Positions 12,598 through 24,300 of a DNA stretch of 64,000 nucleotides are shown here, in pieces. The notes beneath the pieces are model-generated. The model made no database searches and was not told where the DNA came from. It was given only the letters and a program-made list of their open reading frames with translations. Origin of the DNA: Homarus americanus (taxonomy: Eukaryota > Arthropoda > Malacostraca > Decapoda > Nephropidae); the NCBI RefSeq assembly GCF_018991925.1, contig NW_024737042.1, forward strand, positions 14,571,200 through 14,635,199, written 5' to 3'. Positions within the stretch are counted from its first letter, which is position 1, and every line of letters begins with the position of its first letter. A program made the position numbers and the translations under genes.

Positions 12598-13901
12598 ATG
12601 GAAGAGGTTGAGAACAAAGAACTACAGAGCATCATTACTGACGAGTGGGTTGCTGAAACTGCTGGAATACACTATGCCTGGGATGTTTCAGGCCAGGCAG
12701 GCAATTTATCCCTTGATATTGCCCGTGGAGTCCTGCAATCTTACAGCACTGTCACTGCTGTGGCAAAATGCTCAGGTTGGTCATTGGCAACATTAGCTAC
12801 CTTTTTTCCCCTAAGGAAAAGTTTTGAAAACTTTTGTCCGACTTCAACTAAGAAGGGAATGTGTAGAATAGAATCATTATTGAGAAAATACTGAATTATA
12901 CACATCATACTTCAGGAGAAACAGTGTGATTACAGGAAAGAAAGAATGTATGGATCAGCTGTTTGGGTTAAAAACATTTCCATTATTAGTGCTATGAAAC
13001 AAAAAAAAAATCAACTAAATTAAAGCAATAACTCCTCAACAGTTACTAAAGCTATAAAAATGATATTGCAGGGAGGCGGCGGCAGGTAGGAGGGTACATA
13101 CAATGTCCAAAATGTAGCACACCGTGGATTGCTGGATTCTGCCAACCTCGACTTTTAGGGTGCCCACGTAGTGCACGTAATATCAAACATTTACTGAAAA
13201 AAGAAAGAAGGCAGCCAAATAAACTAAACACTCTAGAAAAGATGCAAGTTTCTGCTTTCCATTTACATAAAAATATTATTGAGGTGTCTTGCTTAATCTG
13301 TAAGTACAAAATGAGAGAGTTATGTTCAGTGCCAGTAAAAGAAAAGCCTGTGGTAGAAACAAAGATTGAGGCCGCTAAGCGTAAAAAGAAAAAGAAGAGA
13401 GTTAAGGAAGCGAATGCTGGATTGTGTGTCTCAACCCCAAAGTCTAATACAGTATCCAGGGTTCCTAAATCTGTTTCCATTTCAAGCAAACACACAAAAA
13501 CCAATCAGAAGGATAGTATGGTTTCAGATTCTTCAGGAAGCAACTTGAGACAAAAAAACATAGATAAATTAGTACAAATGAATATTAATAAAACTGAAAG
13601 ATGTGATTCATCAAGCAGCGATGGGAAAACCATTTGTGAAAGAGTTGCACAGAGCATTGCCAAGTCATCATACTCGAGTGCATCAAATCATACTACCGAT
13701 TCTCAACCACATTCCACAATAGCATTAAGTTCAGGTTTCAGGCAAGGGTCTAAGCCTGGAAGTCCTAATCCTAAGCAGAAGAAAGCAAGACAGAAAAAGC
13801 TCATGACATTGAAGAGTGCAATGGTAAAGGACATCAATAAAAATAATAGTAGTAGTGATAAGAAGAGTACTCTTAATGACTTTCTTACTAGTCTGTTTTG
13901 A
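12598..13901 (+). CDS. C18orf21/RMP24-like protein (putative RNase MRP-associated zinc-ribbon protein), two exons
   Basis: Exon 1 is 12598-12775 and exon 2 is 13072-13901, joined through a 'cag|gttggt' donor and a 'ttgcag|g' acceptor. The phase matches exactly (one base plus two), giving 335 aa. An in-frame stop at 12577 precedes the ATG. Visible parts are an N-terminal helical region, a zinc ribbon made of CPKC (shortly after the junction) and CLIC about 60 residues later, a Lys-rich stretch, a long Ser-rich linker, and a conserved end TLNDFLTSLF. This order matches human C18orf21, named RMP24 as an RNase MRP component acting in nucleolar pre-rRNA processing. The human protein is about 220 aa; the extra length lies in the Ser/Lys-rich linker. 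Function is by homology only. An 'aataaa' at 14371 may be the poly(A) signal. Confidence 0.75.
12776..13071 (+). other. Intron of the RMP24-like gene
   Basis: A 296-base AT-rich intron, GT to AG, with no repeat inside. An open frame continues from exon 1 into it to about 12894, but the zinc-ribbon frame can only be reached by splicing. Confidence 0.7.
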
Positions 13902-14370
13902 TATTTACATGCAGACCAAGCTCCACTGATGTCTGTCTGCCCCTAGCTCAGTTAATTTGATTGGTTCTGTGTTGTGTTGCACCAATACATTGGTTTGTTT
14001 ATTGCCAGATATTTTCTTACCTTTTCAAATCTCAAACTCCCAGTATGGCATCTTTTCCCCTCCAGTGCACAGTATATAGGTATGCCTCGGTGGCTGTGTT
14101 TACTGTAGGTATATACCTCGCTATATATTACTTTACTATACATCATTTTGCATTTGTTGGTGAATTAAAAGAACAATTTAATTTTTTTTAACTAAACTCA
14201 TGAGCCTTTGAATGCCAATCCACCATCTAACCCTCCACTACAGTCACACTGACCAAGTTAAACACAAACACACTAATATTTCCTATAAGCACATTTTGTA
14301 AACTATTCCCAGTAATATTTTTTCAATAGTTACTGTATTTCCAATACTATACTGTACAAACACACTAGAA

Positions 14371-14376
14371 AATAAA
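14371..14376 (+). terminator. Candidate poly(A) signal of the RMP24-like gene
   Basis: AATAAA about 470 bases after the stop codon at 13901. No closer canonical signal was seen on this strand. Confidence 0.4.
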
Positions 14377-14602
14377 AACATTTCAATATAAATTTATAAA
14401 TGCTATAATCCACACAATGGTAACCAGAGTTTTGTTCGTCACACACACTTCACGTACAGATACATCAAGCTTAGCTAACACACTAAAAGTCCCTACACAC
14501 TTCATAATAAAGGAATGTAACAATTTTACTAATCGATGATATTACCATAACTGCTACAAGGAGCTGTACAATCGGAAGAAAACTGACCAGCTGTCTTTGT
14601 TA

Positions 14603-15721
14603 AGCCCCGTCCACATGATCGAGCACTGCCCGACGGGCACTCGCTTAATGCCCGTTGTTCGGGCAAACCAACCAAGTGACCGTGGTCGAGCGAAATCACC
14701 AGATAAGGCCATCTGCCTGGTGGTTTGACCGTTTGCTGCCGGGTATGGATGGGCGACCCTGCCAGACAAACGAAGTTAACCTTGGAACCCTGGCCATCAG
14801 TGATAACTTGTTAAAACATACTCTAGTATTTTAGTTTTATTGACGAATAATCATGTTGGTTTGGTTTACGTCTTTATTGTTTAGAGTGGGTTTTCAGATA
14901 TTTAATTTAAGACTACATAAGCTAGGGAGTATATAATTATGTTAAATACAGTGTATAATAAGTTGTCTATAGCGTTTTGGAAGCAACCTTGTGTCCTAAA
15001 CAGATGTATCATGTGTATGGAGGGTTATCCCCTTTTACAAAGTGTTATTTTCATTAATAATCGATAAAAACCGGAAACCCTACTAAGCCTAATATATCAC
15101 ATAAGAAGACATGTGTTACCATGGGAACCTCTCGTGACTGTCAAAATTGAATAACTATGTATACTACAAATCTCACCTGCAAGTAACCCTCCTTGAGTAC
15201 TTCATATATGGCTTGACAAGTTGCAGGTATTATGGTAGACAAACTTTGATATCCTCGTTGTATACTGCAGCGACGTGTAGGAGCACCCAGTTGAAAGAAA
15301 TACGAGCGTAGCCTCTAGACGAGCCTCTGGAGATGTGCCCTGCCTCATAATGGTATCTTTTTTTTATGTATGGTTCCAATTTAGCGAGAAGTCTATAGAA
15401 GGTGTTGGGGTCCATTCTCATGTAGTTACTGAAGTCTTTCTCGGGTTCACCTTGCAGTTCACGTAAAATCGTGGTAGGACTTCCCTAACTTTTCGTTGAG
15501 ATAACCATTCCTTGCACATTCCCTTTTCTGTTTTTCTTCTTTTTGCACACAAGCAATCATTATACACAGCGCTATAGTCTTCGATTTAACTGTCCTGCGA
15601 CACACCATGGTGATCGTACCGCAGCAGCTACTGCCGACCACCTACTAGCTACCAGCAGCAGTGTGTGCAACGACACACAGACTTTGTCCGCCAGGCACTG
15701 TTCAATCGTGTGGACGGGGCT
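14603..15721 (-). mobile_element. Complete PIF/Harbinger element with TTA target duplication
   Basis: Left end agccccgtccaca... and right end ...tgtggacggggct are inverted copies over about 30 bases with roughly five mismatches. Both sides carry the 3-bp target duplication TTA (14600-14602 and 15722-15724), as expected for PIF/Harbinger (TWA). The 1119-bp element holds a decayed Harbinger transposase on the minus strand. Short gggca/tgccc motifs repeat inside the left end. Confidence 0.85.
15140..15560 (-). pseudogene. Harbinger (HARBI1-like) transposase fragment, frameshifted
   Basis: Read 3' to 5' on the plus strand, the pieces in order are LNEKLGKSYHD, then (new frame) LRELQGEPEKDF leading to MRMDPNTFYRLLAKLEPYIKK, then (new frame) RDTIMRQGTSPEARLEATL and SYTSLQYTTRISK, then (new frame) SLSTIIPATCQAIYEVLKEGYLQ. 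These are the N-terminal blocks of the Harbinger nuclease, before the catalytic DDE. At least three frame changes separate them, one at an A/T homopolymer near 15357-15364. The catalytic domain is absent, so this is a non-autonomous relic. Confidence 0.75.
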
Positions 15722-16159
15722 TTAAAGGTTATCCAGAGATGAAAGGCAGGCAAACTTGCCACTTCATCACGGTACCTCCACCGCAAGCCTCCATACTTAG
15801 TCTCCTCAACCATTTTGGGGTATATTTATTTATCTTATATAATGTAGGTATATAATATTTTATTGAGAAAAATCTGACCATAAATGTCCCCCAGCAACCT
15901 AACCCCATAACCATATCATTAGATATTCAGTTTACTTAGCCAGAAAAAAACAGATAAAGTGGATAATATCAACAATATTGACATGGCTGAGCCAACAGAG
16001 ATGCTAAGGTAAACTCTTATTGAATATACTGTACAGTCATTTCACTGAACATTGTTTTCAAAAATGCACGTCTGATGAAAAGCAATGTATGCCTGTAGCA
16101 TAATCAAGCAATTGATGAAATGTCTCCACCTAGCACATCTAGGTTTACAAGGTCTCACA

Positions 16160-16268
16160 CCTGCCCTTTGCTATGATCATCATGTCCAATGTATATTTTC
16201 AGCCTTTAGGCTGCAGAACTTTTTCAATAAACCGTTAATTATTATCATTATTATTATTATTATTATAC
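16160..16268 (+). repeat. LINE-like 3' end with ATT microsatellite tail
   Basis: 'ttttcagcctttaggctgca' then 'caataaaccgtt' and an ATT/ATC repeat run. The layout (poly(A)-like signal followed by a simple repeat) is usual for arthropod LINE 3' ends, but no coding part remains. Confidence 0.4.
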
Positions 16269-16759
16269 TTCTGTTTACAGTACAGAACATTCATTTCCCA
16301 AGACAAAACATGAAAATAAGGAATAGGGAATGAAAAGCAGTAATTTTTAAATAATTATTTCAAAATAACTATCCATGAATATTTTCATTCATCACAGTAC
16401 AATAAAATCACATTTAAGGTAACAACCTATCAAGAAGAAAAAAGATGTCACTCGAATCACTAAAAATCCTAATGAATCGACTAATTCAAAATAAGAAAGC
16501 AAATATATTAATAACACAATCTGATAATTACCAGTAACTGCATGGACAGTTTTGTAATAAGAATAAAAAATGGTTAGAGGTAATTCACCTGATCTTGAAA
16601 GTGGTACGGATTAATCCCGACAAATGTCAATCTAAGAGTAAGGAATGCTACTAATTATGATAGGATTTAATGTTATCACCAACTCCCAAGCTTCTCAATT
16701 CACCCTTCATATCTTGCATGAGAAGAAAAAAAACACCCTACATTTATTCACCTACTTAA

Positions 16760-16906
16760 CCCTTAAGCCCCGGGTTAGGGTGCTGCTGGCAGTACCCCCC
16801 ACGCAGGGTTAAATCGAGAAAAAGATCAACATTTCCGAAATTAATCATAAAAAAAAATGGCTGGAAAATAGGCGGACGTTCTGGAACGTCACCCGGGGCC
16901 TAAGGG
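16760..16906. mobile_element. piggyBac-type MITE, 147 bp, TTAA target site
   Basis: The ends CCCTTAAGCCCCGGGT and ACCCGGGGCCTAAGGG are near-perfect inverted repeats. The element is flanked on both sides by TTAA (16756-16759 and 16907-16910), the diagnostic piggyBac target. No coding capacity. The interior contains a run of A and a 'ggacgttctggaacgtc' half-palindrome. Confidence 0.85.
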
Positions 16907-18597
16907 TTAACCAATTTACATTTCATTATTAAATATACATACTGTATATACTGTAGACTTACAGGCACTTTTCAGTACTGAATATTTTTAATGGCATTGT
17001 CCAAACTAAGAAAATCAAGCATTTTATATCATCACTATTGTACTGTATGTAGTACTGTACTGTACTAGATCGCAATCACTAATCTCCAACCCCTTTCCTA
17101 ATCTTACTCCAATTTGTCTATTTCTGTACATTTCAAAGATTAATATATCATCTATTAATACTTGTATAAACTATATTAACCTATGCAAGGCATTCCATTC
17201 ATCCTATTAACACTGTATAAAAGAAAATGTTAAATTTCCAATTTCATTACATAGTTTTTTATATACCAGATACATATAGCAGTGGTGATAGGTGTGAAAA
17301 TTCAACACAGGTCATCCTGCCTTATAAATGAGAAAAGCACATTGGATACTGGTGTGTACTGTATAAAGATACTAATTAATTTTACCAGATGGTTAAAAAA
17401 TAAATCAGTCGGTAAGATGTTAATCCTGGTAGACTACACCCACACACAAGATACTCCATGTATGGTCATCAAGGGATAAAATTCACCTTGAGGAAGGTAT
17501 GTCCATTAAATTTACTGTTAGATATAACAGCTACTGTAAGTGGCAAATGGGTTCTTATTCTGGACTTACCAAGAATAAAGGACAACTGTCTCCTCTTATG
17601 AGGACACCTAACCAAACCCCTCAAACTAAGATTACTACAAAACGTAAAGTTTCAAATTTTACATTACGATATTATGGATAAAAATAGACAAAATAGATGT
17701 GTACAGCCTACATGATGGTGGACTAGGAAATACTGTATACAGCCTGTGGGATGGTGAGCTGAGACTGTACCCTAAAGAATAGAGAGCTAGAAGTGTATGC
17801 ACAAATATGCTGTACAGTAAACAGGAAAAAATGCAGAGCAGTGTTACAGGATATAGAATATAAAGGCTACAAGGTTACACAATCTAAATATCTACCAACA
17901 TCCAGTGCACCATTTCCCAAGTTCATGACTCTTGATATATACAAGTGGATTACTAAAATAATCCACAGTAACAAAGGTCAGGCCCAGTCAAACTAATAAA
18001 ATAATTCATACAAAGTGATGGTCATCTGTGCATGGTTTAGTGAGAAGCAAAGTTGTTGGAATGACATTTACTTAAAGTAGCCCATTCCTTCAATTAAAAA
18101 TAACAATATGCCCAAGTATTATTACGGTTTCAACTTAAAGTGAAGCTTTACTAGTGTCTAAAATTAACATTACAGGCTACTGCTTTCAATACTGGTGTAT
18201 CATATTGTCACTTGAGCTAAGACATAAAAACTGATTTTAATTTGTCTGCCATTCCCTACTATCTTCTTTATGACGACTTCCATATTGTTAAGACCAATAA
18301 CTGATTATTTGGGGAGAGAGATAGGAGGTCTTTCATAAAATCAGGATATACAGGAATAATCATATGTAAAGATATAAACAAAACATTTCACACATGAAAA
18401 TGTTTGGCATAACATTTAATATATGTGGACATGGATAAAAATATCTAAAAATATTATTTTTATTTCTTTAACCATAAACTACCTAAGTAAGATACAATCT
18501 TGCTTACATTTCACCTTTAAAGAAAACACCTATAAAAGCAACAACAAAATATCACCACTAACTAAAGATTTCAAGACTATACTGTACTATGGAAATA

Positions 18598-18603
18598 TTT
18601 ATT
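18598..18603 (-). terminator. Candidate poly(A) signal of the SETMAR-like gene
   Basis: TTTATT on the plus strand (AATAAA on the minus strand) about 50 bases past the stop codon at 18652. Confidence 0.4.
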
Positions 18604-18651
18604 ACACTTCATCATTTATGGTACATAAAAATACTCTTTTAACTATAATAG

Positions 18652-20387
18652 TCAAAATAATGTGTCATTAATTGGTAAGAAATGCTTACAGTTTTTTGCT
18701 TTACATAAGCATGGCTTAGATACATTTTTAAGTGAAATATGATCATCAGTATCAATGTGCACTGGGCTTGCAACTTCTGCACTGCCACACAGAGGAACTG
18801 AAGGTAAAGTTCCTTGATGAACCTTCACCATCTCCACACTTACTGAACCATCAGGTATATTTACATGAGACAGATTATATCTATTAAAAAAACAAGAATT
18901 TGTTGATGTTGCACTACTGTTGTAATCATAACACACCTCCTCTCCCGGGATAATGTCTTTTGTAGCAAATAGGGCAGCAAGGGGAATCATGTTGTTCACT
19001 CGGACAGGCACCACCACTAGATTGGGATCACAAGAGTGATTAATGTAACGACCAATGTTTCCCACAACAGTTGGATCGATTACTGTGATCTGAGGTCCAG
19101 CAGAACCCTCGACTGTGTATTCTTTTAAGACCAAGATGTAATTTGACTCCTCATCTCTTTGTCTGGAGAATCTCTTCTGAGCTTCCTCAACACTGATCAG
19201 CTCACCAGCATATTCACATACAAAAGTGTATACAGGAATGAATTGTGTGGTTACAACACCATATCCCTTGCCAGGAATTTGTCTTACTTCCAATCCAGTA
19301 ATTGGGCCTTGTTGTACAAGGCGATTTGGACAAGAGTCTGCACAATTACAGTCATCATTGCATTCAAATATTGGCTTTGATTCATGGTTAACCCTTAGCT
19401 TCCCACCATAATAAGGGAACCCATGAAGTACAGTACATGAACAACCTTGAGAGCAAACACCATTACATCTGCAGCCTGCTATTATGTCTCTGCTAAACTC
19501 ACCTTGATCTATGCCAACACCAGGAAATGATGTAACAACATACACAAGACCACAAGTGACATGATCATATTCGTCTTCACTTCGTTGTACCTTTCTCGCT
19601 TCTTTTATTTTAATTAAATTATCCAAGGGGGTCAATTTTATCCTCTTTCCATGAAACTCCTGTGAAGCTGAACCCAAATTAACTGAAAAACTTTCTTTTG
19701 AAAGGGGATATAAATTATCCTTCTCAGAAAACTTAACATCTGCAGAGGTACCTGAGGAAGTACTTGATTCAACAGTCCCCACAGAACAAGGAGGAGCAGA
19801 AGACTCTCCGGTGGGAAAAATATGATCATCGGTGCTAGGAATGAAGGAACATATTTCAACACTTTCAGATAAGCCTAACGTGCTACTTGAGTCTGATGGA
19901 ACCTTCAATTTCTCAATGTTTTTATCTTTTTTCACTTTGGGATCAAGTGTCTCCACGTCAACATAGGGAGGCTCAGGTTTCCGTCTTCCTTGACAACTAC
20001 TCACTATTTCATTAGTCTCCCCAAGTTCTTGAGGTACACATTGGTGTTCTTGGAATTTACCACACGTATCAGATTCTACTTCCTTTTTTAACTGGTTAGT
20101 AACACAAGTCTGATTTCCAGTTACAATACTCCCATGCACATTTTTACACTTTTTACAATTTTTTATACAATTTGAATCTTGCAGATGTGAGGAATCAACA
20201 TTAAGGGTTTCCCCATGACTTGGGAATGCTTCTGCCATTTCTTGATTCATCATCATTATTTTCTCCTCACCTGTATTATGAGGAAACACGAGTGGTTGAG
20301 GATTCGTGTCTTTCTCGCAATGTATCACTTCCAATGCACTCGTACTTTGTTCACTTACTACCACTTTTGTGAAGTCACTCTGAGCTG
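18652..20387 (-). CDS. SETMAR-type histone-lysine N-methyltransferase (SET domain, no transposase), main exon
   Basis: A single large exon encodes an acidic, low-complexity N-terminal half and a complete pre-SET/SET/post-SET unit. In a frame opened at 20430, the pre-SET cysteines start at about residue 320 (CRCNGVC, CSC, CNDDCNCADSC), SET begins near GKGYGV (~368) with FVCEYAGE (~384), NHSC (464-467) and YDY (501-503), and the post-SET cysteines C574, C576 and C581 lie in KPCLCKAKNC just before the stop. These are the AdoMet- and zinc-binding elements of the SUV39/SETMAR class, which methylate histone H3 lysines in the nucleus. The domain end KPCxCxAKxCxxFLP resembles the SET half of human SETMAR; no mariner part follows. 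A 'cttacag' acceptor at 20388 suggests that translation enters from an upstream exon I could not find. Confidence 0.85.
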
Positions 20388-21059
20388 CTGTAAGAATAAC
20401 AAAGATTGTTATATTTACATACATGTTCAAGCTAATTCACTAAATAAAACTGTTTAAACATAGGTAAGAAGGTACTGTACAAATAAAACTGTACAGCTAA
20501 TGGCATCTGGAACAAGTATTACCACCTACAGATACGAGGAGTTTGACTAACTAGAAATTACCAATTTTGACAATGACCCATTAATTTCTTTGGTAAGAAA
20601 GAAAAGAAAAAAGTTCCATTCATCTTAGTACAAAGGCTGTCAAGGTCAAATTAATCAGAAGAGAGTGAGTAATCCTACAGGTTTTCTATACCAGTGACTA
20701 TTCAGATATTCTACGGTTGTTAGAATAAGGAAAATGTTTCCAGACAATGCTGACTCTCACTTATTCTGTCTGTTGGTATAATGAACACACATCCCAATAA
20801 TCAAGCAAAAAATGGCTTTGTTCATACTCTACTTGATAAAGAACTACAAGTTGTTAACGGGTTTCAGGTACTGTAATTGTAATTAATGTTCAAATATGAC
20901 AATTAGAAGAAAACACAGATTAATGCAAATCTATAAGTGAGTGATGACCTGGAAGAGCCTTTGTGAACAGGAAATATTTATGTATGGTACCTTATTTATT
21001 TTCTTTATGAATGAAAAACTTAAATCTTTTCCTTCATTTAAATCCACTCAAAAACAATA
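20388..21059. other. Gap between SETMAR-like exon and TRABD 3' end
   Basis: AT-rich. It should contain intron or 5' sequence of the SETMAR-like gene and the TRABD 3' end. I tested one minus-strand ATG-to-donor piece near 20760-20840, but its phase does not fit the acceptor at 20388. No other feature seen. Confidence 0.4.
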
Positions 21060-21065
21060 TTTATT
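21060..21065 (-). terminator. Candidate poly(A) signal of TRABD
   Basis: TTTATT on the plus strand (AATAAA on the minus strand) about 130 bases past the TRABD stop at 21194. A second TTTATT lies at 20995. Confidence 0.4.
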
Positions 21066-21193
21066 TCAAGTTTCTTCATATCATGTAAATATTTGTACTG
21101 AAAAACTGTACAGTATAGTATTCAAGTGTTTATGAGACATTTATGAGAACAAATTCAACATATTCCAGCGAGTACACCTGCTCTTACTTTTCC

Positions 21194-21377
21194 TCATTTC
21201 TGCCTTTGTTGTGAAAGAATGTTTGACACTGAAGAGATTGCTGACTGGACTGAGGAGTTAAGTGTTGACTTCGCTGAACTTGGCAGACATTTGTAAACAC
21301 CATAACCAAGTAGACCATACATGGATATTTTGAATGTCATCTTCAAAATTGTATTAGACAGACTTGGGGGCGGAATC
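21194..21377 (-). CDS. TRABD: TRABD exon 13 (last)
   Basis: IPPPSLSNTILKMTFKISMY and GLLGYGVYKCLPSS, then a Ser-rich tail and QQRQK-stop. IPPPS and GLLGY match the TRABD C-terminus and include the putative membrane segment. Confidence 0.85.
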
Positions 21378-24300
21378 CTGAAATGAAGAATCTTGTTAAA
21401 TACTAATAGGCAAAGTAAAATGAACACCAGTTTAGAAACTGAAATAAAATAACAATACTTAATGGACATATTCTCTATTTCCAATGAATTAGAGAGAAAT
21501 TAAGTCCACACATTATAAATGATGTCTGCCAAACCTTCAAAATAATTCACCATAAACAACAGATTAGTTGCAATGAAAAGGTTTGGATTAACATACACAC
21601 ACCTACAGGTAAAAAAGCACAGGTGAAAACATTATCCCTCTGACCAAAACTGACTAAAGGAGAAAAAAAAAGTGTAAATGCATTAAAATTTATCCACAAC
21701 CAATATAACATTTATCACAATAATAATATAGTGTACGATAGTTCAATTGATTACCAAAATATAATGATGAATCTCTAAACAAGACACTACACTTACTTCA
21801 TGATAGGAGCGATGTCAGCATCTGTAACTTTGCCCCAATGATTCACAATCCCTGGCACGTGACCAATTCCCACGACACCAACAACAACACGAGGGGAGAT
21901 TCCTGTAACATAAACATTACATAAAATGTCCTTGTACAGTAGGTTCTCAAATTTTGCGAGTTTTTAATTCGACATTGTTTATTTGGACACAAAATAAAAA
22001 ACTACACAATTTCAAATTTTGACGGCAGAAACTCGAATTTCGACGGGTTTGAGCAGCCCGCCAACGTTTAGACGTGCACAATCGTGTAAACAGTGTTATT
22101 TCTATTATGTACAAAAGATTCATTATTGTGTATTACTGAATGTCGTTTTGATTGAATTAATGTTTATGTGTGCAAAATGAACAATACAATTCATTAATAA
22201 GACGTAGCATATTAAAACACACAAGGAAACGAGACGGCATTGTTTTCGTTAATGTTTACAAAACCAGTGACTGATTGGTTCTACATATAAAACTGAAGAA
22301 AATAAGACCCTGGTTGTAGTTGTAGTAATATTAATGTAAAAAAATTAATAAGGTTGTTTTAAGTAACGTTATTTAATGTTAATAAATGGAACAATAATAG
22401 TAGCTAACCATTAATGGTAAAGAAAAAAAGTGAGATCGCGTATGGAAGTGCGCACATGTGAAAACATATCGTCATTACCCGACATCATAATATGAAAGCA
22501 ACACTTACTTACTGTTTATATATATTTTAATTAATGTTTCTGAATTTAAAACAAAAATTTTACCCACCAGTGGTGGTAAAGTTGAAAACATAAGGACAGC
22601 CAATGTTGTTATGTGTGTTTTTACTCAGATGATGAAGTTGCCAAGTCATCAGGTTCAACTCTAGCTGAATCTGTAGAACATAAAAACTTTTCTGTGTTGT
22701 TTTTAGTTTTTATTTAACTCGTGTTATTTTCGTTGGTTTAATAGGATGTTGCTTTATTACAGGCAGTAATTCGCCCAAAAAGTAGGGTAAATAAGGCAAA
22801 ATTTAGCCAAACATCGAAAGTACCAGACTCAAATTAATTGTCTCCATAGGAAGTTGTATTTAAATTTGGACTATTTGAATTTTGCGAGGTTTTTACAGTC
22901 TAAATAGATGTCCAAATATGAGAGCCTACTGTAGAGTTCTTGTAACATGTTAACATTAAATATCCCAGGAGATTAATGAAAAAAAAAGAGACTCCTGGAA
23001 CAAAGTCATTACATAAAACAAAATGAGATATAATATTACAGTGTTACAAAGACACACTAAAGTTCCAAAAATAAATAAATAAATAAACTTACATAATATC
23101 CAAATGTAAATGTGTTTAAGCTATTGCAAAAATAATTATGAAAATCTTTTTCATAATCATTTGAGATACGTGATGACTGTAAATAACTAAGTACCCAAGA
23201 AATACAAATCATGTGAGGGACCACCAAAAGTTTTATCCCAACGTATTTCACCACTCTAATACTCACCTAACCCAATTAACATCTAGGTGGTTAACCTGCA
23301 GGTGGAATAAGCTGGGGGGAGGGGATCATCAGGTCCCGTGTAAGTAATCAACTTGTATAAATACACACCTGATGGAGACAAAGGATTTGGGACAGGCTGT
23401 GCTGCAGCCTGCAGTGAACGACACAAGTACAGGTCACGCTCCTTTACAAAGACTTCACTAATAGCAGGGAACTGACCCGTCATCTCTGCCAACATTTCTT
23501 CAATGAAATCACGTTGCTTGCACTTTTCTACTTCTTCTTTGCTGTCAATACAACATACATGTCAATAATTGTAATGCAGTGCTGTAACCTTTATTTTTTT
23601 GGTATGAAAAAAAAAAAGTTAATATCACACATGCTATCAAATATATTTATCACATTCAACTGATTTACAGCAAGCAAGCTAATTGGCTAAAATACTTTGT
23701 GTTGATATACCTAGGTAAAAAAGGAGATTATGAAAGTACAGTAGAACGTCGATTTAAAGCGATTCAATTTAAGATTATTGATTTAAAGCGACACCCACAA
23801 TTAAGGAATCTTTCCTATTTTGCGAGAGTCAATCTGGAGCATCATATTTTAAAATTCGTGCTTAATGTTTCTCTGGGCATGCTACACTGTCCTAAGGGCA
23901 AAGTTTTACTGTACATGTACTCAAAATAATGTACTAAATGATTACTAAAAGTTTTGTCTAGTGCAAACTATAGCATGATTATATTCAAATTAATCACTAT
24001 CTAATAAAAGTTCCAGTAATGTAAATTATTTTTTTCCCCGGTCACTTCTGTGACATTTTATAAACAAAAAACAAAAACTCAATCTAAGGGCATAATTAAG
24101 CAAATAAATACTTCACTGGACCTTCGGTGCCAACTGTCAAACATGTCACTGTCACCTACCCTTCCTTCCTTCCTTCCTTCCTTCCTTCCTTCCTTCCTCC
24201 CTCCCTCTCCCCCATCTTTCCAGTCAAGGTTTGGTGGATATAGGCTAACAGTTTTTATCTTATATAATATCACAGACTAAAGTTAGCAGAATATAATTTG

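Larger units (their letters stand above)
15722..18600. other. Intergenic; LINE-like 3' tail and one MITE
   Basis: The only features I can support are a poly(ATT) tract preceded by 'caataaaccgtt' at about 16225-16266, which looks like the 3' end of a LINE, and the piggyBac-type MITE at 16760. The rest is AT-rich with many TACTGTA words and small open frames of no known family. Part of it may be 3' UTR of the SETMAR-like gene. Confidence 0.4.

Noticed and set aside
13052..13504. 150-aa minus-strand frame
   Set aside because: It is antisense to exon 2 of the RMP24-like gene, whose frame has a zinc ribbon and matching splice phase.
20388..20430. Hydrophobic start MNMYVNITIFVILTAAQS as a signal peptide of the SET protein
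   Set aside because: A nuclear methyltransferase should not have one, and a good 3' splice site lies exactly at the end of this stretch, so it is probably intron.
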